Shown piece after piece: positions 59,458 to 64,000 of a DNA stretch of 64,000 nucleotides (position 1 is the stretch's first letter; every line of letters begins with the position of its first letter). A program made the position numbers and the translations under genes. The notes under the pieces are model-generated. The model saw only the letters and a program-made list of their open reading frames with translations. It was not told the DNA's origin and did not search any database. Source of the DNA: Chamaecyparis obtusa (taxonomy: Eukaryota; Streptophyta; Pinopsida; Cupressales; Cupressaceae); assembly GCA_027943335.1 (NCBI GenBank), contig BSBK01009275.1, positions 186,001-250,000 on the forward strand. The letters run 5' to 3'.

Positions 59458-59835
59458 GTCAATTTGTTTATGTCCTTCAAGAGGTAGTGCATCGGTTCTT
59501 CATACAACTATGTGTACTTCCTTCCTTGTTAGCTATCCTCCTGCATGAAAAGTACAATGTCCTAAGGAGGAGGGGTAGCTATTTCATCATGCCAGTGAAT
59601 GGCTTTGTTTGACCAAGTTTTTAAAAACTGGTTAGCTTAGGTTAGTTTTTCCAATTTTCTTCCAGCTTTCTAGTTTAGTCTTTCCCTATTTTCCAAGAAG
59701 TGCTCAAGCACAATTTTTGTTCCTCTCCCTGTCAGAAAGTTTTTGTGCTCAGTAATAACCCCATGCCCAATGGATTGCTTCAAGGCAACTGGTCTAAATG
59801 TCTAGCAGGCTGACATCCCGCAGAGGTCGCCAAAA
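59458..59835 (+). other. E6 3' untranslated part before the LTR
   Basis: It is noncoding and shares ordered blocks with E3 (GAATGG.TTTGTTTGACCAAG, CTAGCAGGCTGACATCC). It ends CAGAGGTCGCCAAAA before the LTR, a poor polypurine tract. Confidence 0.65.
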
Positions 59836-60246
59836 TGTTGCCCAAAATTCCCTATCATTCATTTTTGGCCACAGTCCAATTTTCCAAAGAAATGCTCAAG
59901 TTTCGAAAGTCCAGTGTGTTTTTTGTCTTTTGGCTCGAAAACCCAGTGTGTTTTCGACCTTCTATCTAAGGGCTCAGGATGTTTCTACCTTTTGGTCTGA
60001 AAGCTCGGTGTGTTTTAGACCTCCACTCTGAAAGCTTAGTGTGTTTTCGACCCTAAGTGTGCAACTCTGACTAGGCAAGTCCCAGTTCCTCAAAGCCATG
60101 CCAGTGCAGTGAAGATCCGACGACTATCGCATGATCACATGGGATCTTCCGATCCCATGAGATCATACGAAAACCATTGATGCGGTATCAGCAAAGATTG
60201 GCGGTCAACTCCGAGGTGGTGGTCAGTGGCTAAAATCTTATGATTG

Positions 60247-60292
60247 GTCACATGATCGCATGGGCTCTTCTGAGCCCATGCGACCATGTGAC
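60247..60292. repeat. Type A hairpin 2, E6 3' LTR
   Basis: GTCACATGATCGCATGGG faces CCCATGCGACCATGTGAC. The outer CG of both arms has become CA/TG, and pairing is preserved at the new bases. Confidence 0.9.
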
Positions 60293-60786
60293 AAAATGTC
60301 AATGATTTCGGTGTTGACATGTTCAGTTATCAGGTAGCATCTTCCGGTTGGTCGCATGATCGCATGGGCTCTTCCGATCCCATGCGACCATATGACAAAC
60401 CGTCAGTAGTCAGTAGGGACTTCAGCAACCTCCGTGGTGGGACCTTGGGTGGTGGCATGTCCGCTTCCCATTGGCTCGCTGAGTGACGACAGCAATTTTT
60501 GGTAGGTCCTTGAGTGGTGACTTGTCCGGTTTGCGGTGGGCCGAAGGTATAACATGGGCCCCATACATTCAAAATCTAAGGTGGTCACATGTTCACATGG
60601 GATCTTTCAATCCCATGCGATCATGTGACCACCATTAGATCCTCCTATTTCTTTCGGGTGGTGTTGCTATGGGTCGAGCCGATGTGGTCAGATCCTGTCG
60701 GGCCACGTGGTAAGGTTGGACTCAGGTGGCAGATTTTGCGGGCCCGAGTGTCTATGTGGCAAGCAGAGGCAGATTCTCAAAGGCTT

Positions 60787-60832
60787 GTCACATGATCACA
60801 TGAAGCCTTTCAGGCTCATGAGATCATGCGAC
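60787..60832. repeat. Type A hairpin 5, E6 3' LTR
   Basis: GTCACATGATCACATGAAG faces CTCATGAGATCATGCGAC. Two left-arm CGs have become CA. Confidence 0.88.
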
Positions 60833-61401
60833 CGTTGACTTTTTCAAAGCGGTGCGGCCTATTTTCACGGGCTTTCTTCTGGATGTTGTTTGCAAGTGCG
60901 AGTAGCTGAGGATTTATGATTTTTGGAGGCGGTTGCAGTTAAAGAATGTGCAGAGATATTTTAGGCCACCGTTTTGGGTCCTTTCTAGTATCTGATTAGA
61001 TTTGAGCATTCATGGCTTAGTGGAGTTGTAGGTGAGATTGTTGGTGAAGATGGATTGAGGTCTTTTGTCTGCAGGCATGATCAGTACAGAGATGGGCACA
61101 CAAAGAAAGATGTATCTGATTTTTTGTGATATTTTCAAGATGAACATTTATGATCAAACATGACTGGTTTGTTAGCACTTGCAAAAATTTTCATGGCTAC
61201 ATTTTCTTTCCCCTGGCCTCTGCAAGTATTTTTCATGTTTTTGGCTAAACCCTTGCAAAAATTCAAAAAGTAGTCATTGCCAGCTAAACCCTTTGTCTTT
61301 CCTTGGCCCTGTTCTTTTTTTACGTTACCTTTTTGGCTCACTTAAGCCCCAATTTCCCACGTGCTTAAATTTTTATGACCTCTTTGCATGTTAAACGACT
61401 A

Positions 61402-61447
61402 GTCGCATGATCGCATAGACCATTTTCAGTCTATGCGACCATGCGAT
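61402..61447. repeat. Type A hairpin in solo LTR, copy 1
   Basis: GTCGCATGATCGCATAGAC faces GTCTATGCGACCATGCGAT, 46 nt. The inner arm sequence differs from E6 (TAGAC instead of TGGGC), yet it pairs fully. This is a compensatory change. Confidence 0.93.
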
Positions 61448-61749
61448 TAATATTTCTGTCAGGTCCCCTTTCCTAAGTTCTTCCTAGGCCTAGCGACAAA
61501 TATTTCCTAAGTCATGAGCTTTAATTTTTCCTATGTTTTGGCTTGCTTTATTTCCTGGGCCCAGTCTCTGACACCATCTCAATCCGACGGCCATTGATCT
61601 TATCTTTGTGACACGACATTTCAAATTGTGGGTCCAAGGTGACACCTAAGCACAGTTGTTAGTTCCTCATTGGCCGATGGATTTAATGAAAGTAGCATCA
61701 GTGGGCCCAGGTGGGGTCATGTTGTCAGTTGCCTGAGGATCGTATGGTT

Positions 61750-61795
61750 GTTGCATGATCGCATGGAATATTCTATCCCCTTACGATCATGCGAT
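61750..61795. repeat. Type A hairpin in solo LTR, copy 2
   Basis: GTTGCATGATCGCATGGAA faces CCCTTACGATCATGCGAT, 46 nt, imperfect inside and well paired outside. Confidence 0.85.
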
Positions 61796-63360
61796 GACCA
61801 TTGATTTTGAATCTTTCCTGGACATATCTGTGGGAACTGGTTGCTGGTGTGTCTGTCAGAGGCATCCTGACGTGTCAGAGCATTGACGGTTGGTGTATGT
61901 TCTTAAGACCTTTTTCTGACACATGCGATCTTGTGCCAACCGTTCGATTAGATGCCGAAGGTTTGTGGTTCCTGTCAGTCATGACCGGGCAGTTGCGGTG
62001 AATGATAAAATGACATGTGGCATCGAGTGGACCTAGGTGGGGTTTGAGGTTTGGCGGAGTGGATAAAGATTTGGTGGTGCTGACAAAATTCAATGTGTTC
62101 ACACGTTCGCGCATAAAAAAGGTGATTCGCTAGTTTGTTTGGCGATTTGGCGAACGATAGTTCAGAAGTCGCTAGATTATTTAGTGAAGGAGCGAAGTGT
62201 TTCACAAATTGGTGAAGGTTCTTTGTCACCAATTCGCTAAGTTTGACTGGGACCACTTTGAAGGAAAGTCATAAAGCCCGTGAAGGGAGATTGATCGGAT
62301 GACTGCGTTTTAAAGTTGGTAAAGGTTTGAATTTTGGCCGTCATTTCTCTGCAGGCGCCAAAGAAATAATCGTTGAGGTTCAAATTTGAATTTCTGAGCA
62401 TTTCCAGCAACAAAGGGTACCATTCTTATGGAATTCAATGTAGAAATGACCCTATTTGGTGAGAAGCGATGGGTTTTCCATTTGCAGTGTGGTCCAGGAT
62501 GTCTAGTGCTCGTTTGCAGAGCATGTACATTGCAAGTGTGGCTCAAGGCATGTTGCAGGGTGTCCTTTTGAGCCTAGTTTTGTGATCCTTTGTACTTGCA
62601 GAGAAGACTTTCATAATTAAGGATCAGTTCAGGATTTCCTCTTTCTTGGATTGGATGTGTTTCCTGCCCCTGCAGTTAATTGTGATGTAATTGGGTGGTT
62701 GAAGTCTTAGCCCTGGTTACCCATAGCTTGTTGCATCCTACTGTTTGGGATTCTAGGGTAACCAGTGGTATAAATCGCAGGTTGTTCAATTTTGTAAGTG
62801 TTCCTTGTTCTGCAAATTTTTTGAGGAGAATTGGTTCCAGTGAAGGGCCCTTCTCCTGTAGATTTTCCCCTTCTCTCTGCATATAGAGTGTTCCTCTTTC
62901 CCTTGCTGGTTCTAAGAACATAATGCATATTGTAAGTGATTTCTCTTATGTGTGAGAAGTTAATATATTCTTACTGTTACCGAGCTATCTCCATTTGAGC
63001 TTTGATTTCATTGATCATACATTAAGGGTGTTTGATTTGTCTACTTGTATTGCCCATGTGTTTGCAAGTGGAGTTTTCTTCGCAGAGATAACTAGTTTAG
63101 GGTTAGTATTCATGTATGTATAAGCTGAAATATCAAAGATAGGTCATGCTTGTCTTCCAGTGGATGCTGGTTAATGTATTGTCTATTCAGAGGTCTCTTC
63201 TAAGGGGAGGGTCAAAATCCTTTGATGGATAATAACATGCTTGAATGCACAGGTGGGTGTTAAGTTGAGGTTTGGTCATGGTGTGTGATTGATGTTAGGC
63301 ATCAACACATTGAGTATATTATTTTCTTGTTTCATAGCTGTCCCTTACAATTTTGTATTT

Positions 63361-63432
63361 GACTCTGTGGCCCATTGGATAAGGCACTAGTCTATGAGAG
63401 ACTTAGGGCATCTCAGGGGTCCTTTCAATCCT
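63361..63432 (+). pseudogene. tRNA-Arg-like relic within the solo LTR
   Basis: GACTCTGTGGCCCATTGGAT followed by AAGGCACTAGTCTATG closely follows the 5' half of plant tRNA-Arg(ACG): acceptor, D-arm with its A box, and anticodon stem. The anticodon position reads ATG rather than ACG, a C-to-T change. The 3' half is decayed: GGGGTCCTTTCAATCC stands where the T-arm B box should be, and no matching acceptor 3' strand is seen. It is a tRNA pseudogene or part of a tRNA-derived SINE; it cannot fold into a full tRNA. Confidence 0.5.
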
Positions 63433-63800
63433 TTCAAATCATTTTTCTTCAACTCCACCCTTTCCCTTTCTTATTGTTAGGATAGGTCTCTAGCTTTCAG
63501 TCTCATTCCATGCAAGTAGGGCTATTGCATGAGATTTTTTTATCATCAGGGTACAGGACACCTATAGGAGATTGATTGCTATTCCACATTAATCTATCTG
63601 TAGGCTTTTGGTTTGTCATGAGGTGTCTTGAATGTGCAGATAAGGTAATACCTGCATGAGTGAATGTGGAGCTCAAAGAAGGAGGATTTCTCCCTATCCT
63701 CATCAATTGGTTTGTTTTCCTTGTCAAACTTGAGTGTCAAACTGAGATCTAAGCCCAACTATTTGATTCGAGTTTGGTCCTGTAAGGAGAAGAACCAACA

Positions 63801-64000
63801 TGGTTTAGGGTTGATTATTTTATGCATATTTATGTAACCTTGGTTAATTTTGACTCTTGCCTGCGTGTAGTTGAGTTTGTATATAGAATTTTTTGGAGCC
63901 TGTAGTGCTCAGAATTCGCCAATTGTAAAAAAAAGGAAAGTTTCTTTCCCAAAGGTTATCAAAGGCATTCTTTCTGCCCCTTAACTTTCTGCAATTGTTG
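63801..64000 (+). repeat. E6 3' LTR, right part (continues beyond window)
   Basis: It resumes the LTR alignment at TGGTTTAGGGTTGATT, equivalent to 57119 onward, and runs to the window edge. Confidence 0.93.

Larger units (their letters stand above)
59836..61169 (+). repeat. E6 3' LTR, left part
   Basis: It matches 55758-57123 closely and holds the second set of five hairpins: 60126-60171, 60247-60292, 60351-60396, 60584-60629 and 60787-60832. Differences from the 5' copies are often CG to CA or TG. The solo LTR interrupts after TGGTT (61165-61169). Confidence 0.93.
61170..63800 (+). mobile_element. Solo LTR (2631 bp) inserted in the E6 3' LTR
   Basis: It begins TGTTAGCACTTGC, ends AGAAGAACCAACA, and is flanked by the exact duplicate TGGTT (61165-61169, 63801-63805). 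The uninterrupted E6 5' LTR shows the single TGGTT empty site at 57119. It contains no internal genes. Size and type A hairpins (61402, 61750) show it belongs to the same broad family as E3 and E6. Strand is inferred from hairpin and motif order. It is most simply explained by recombination between two LTRs. Confidence 0.9.
55758..64000 (+). mobile_element. E6: pol-less LTR element with five hairpins per LTR (right end outside window)
   Basis: Direct repeats start at 55758 and 59836 (both TGTTGCCCAAAATTCCC). The 5' LTR is 2276 bp. Internal DNA of 1.8 kb carries a primer site and a coiled-coil/acidic protein. The 3' LTR is split by a solo LTR (61170-63800) and runs off the window. The left flank GGACC (55753-55757) is the expected target site, but its partner is not visible. 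It entered a LINE ORF2. No protease, RT or integrase is present, so it is non-autonomous. Confidence 0.92.

Noticed and set aside
62676..62928. Minus-strand frames in the solo LTR
   Set aside because: Two frames overlap on the same strand in noncoding LTR DNA without motif; chance.

Overview
The window is plant nuclear DNA made almost entirely of layered retrotransposons. I see no intact host gene. The mix (Ty1/copia, chromodomain Ty3/gypsy, large LTR elements without pol, plant-type LINEs with an RNase H tail, long AT-rich spacers, solo LTRs) fits a large, repeat-rich plant genome, possibly a gymnosperm. That is inference from composition; no marker gene fixes the species.

Layout. 1-2942: 3' part of a decayed copia element. 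It abuts the 3' end of a LINE (2943-4440) that it probably entered. 4441-7268 and 41669-about 45300: AT-rich DNA with two decayed unrecognised reading frames, split by a 34-kb nest. 45300-48620: less repetitive DNA with exon-like fragments. 48620-52000: very AT-rich. 52602-55757: a LINE with ORF1 and the start of ORF2, cut by the next element. 55758 to the right edge: an LTR element whose second LTR is itself split by a solo LTR.

The nest. E1 is a small copia-like element with ~480-bp LTRs (7269-41668). It was entered by E2, a minus-strand chromovirus with 1636-bp LTRs (9362-28446), and by E3, a pol-less element with ~2.6-kb LTRs (28591-41101). E2 was entered by E4, a young minus-strand pol-less element with 1453-bp LTRs (12440-23621). 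E3 was entered by E5, a near-complete copia element (31380-36368). Every border is supported by paired LTRs. Target duplications are exact for E3 (GGTAC), E4 (CCATG), E5 (AAGTT) and the solo LTR (TGGTT), and 4/5 for E1 and E2.

Most unusual content. E3, E6 and the solo LTR form a family of large non-autonomous elements. Their LTRs carry arrays of 46-nt hairpins with about 21-bp arms built from a repeated TCGCATG heptamer: five per LTR in E6, two in the solo LTR, two per LTR in E3. E3 LTRs also carry a second hairpin type around a conserved AAGATGC loop. E3 and E6 share a coiled-coil/acidic protein ending in an LSRGxPxRYLA motif. E4 encodes a proline-rich protein with a G-patch-like motif and a protein with WPQRP repeats. 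E4 and E6 share a primer-site core, GCCCGGTGGGAC, suggesting dependence on a related autonomous partner.
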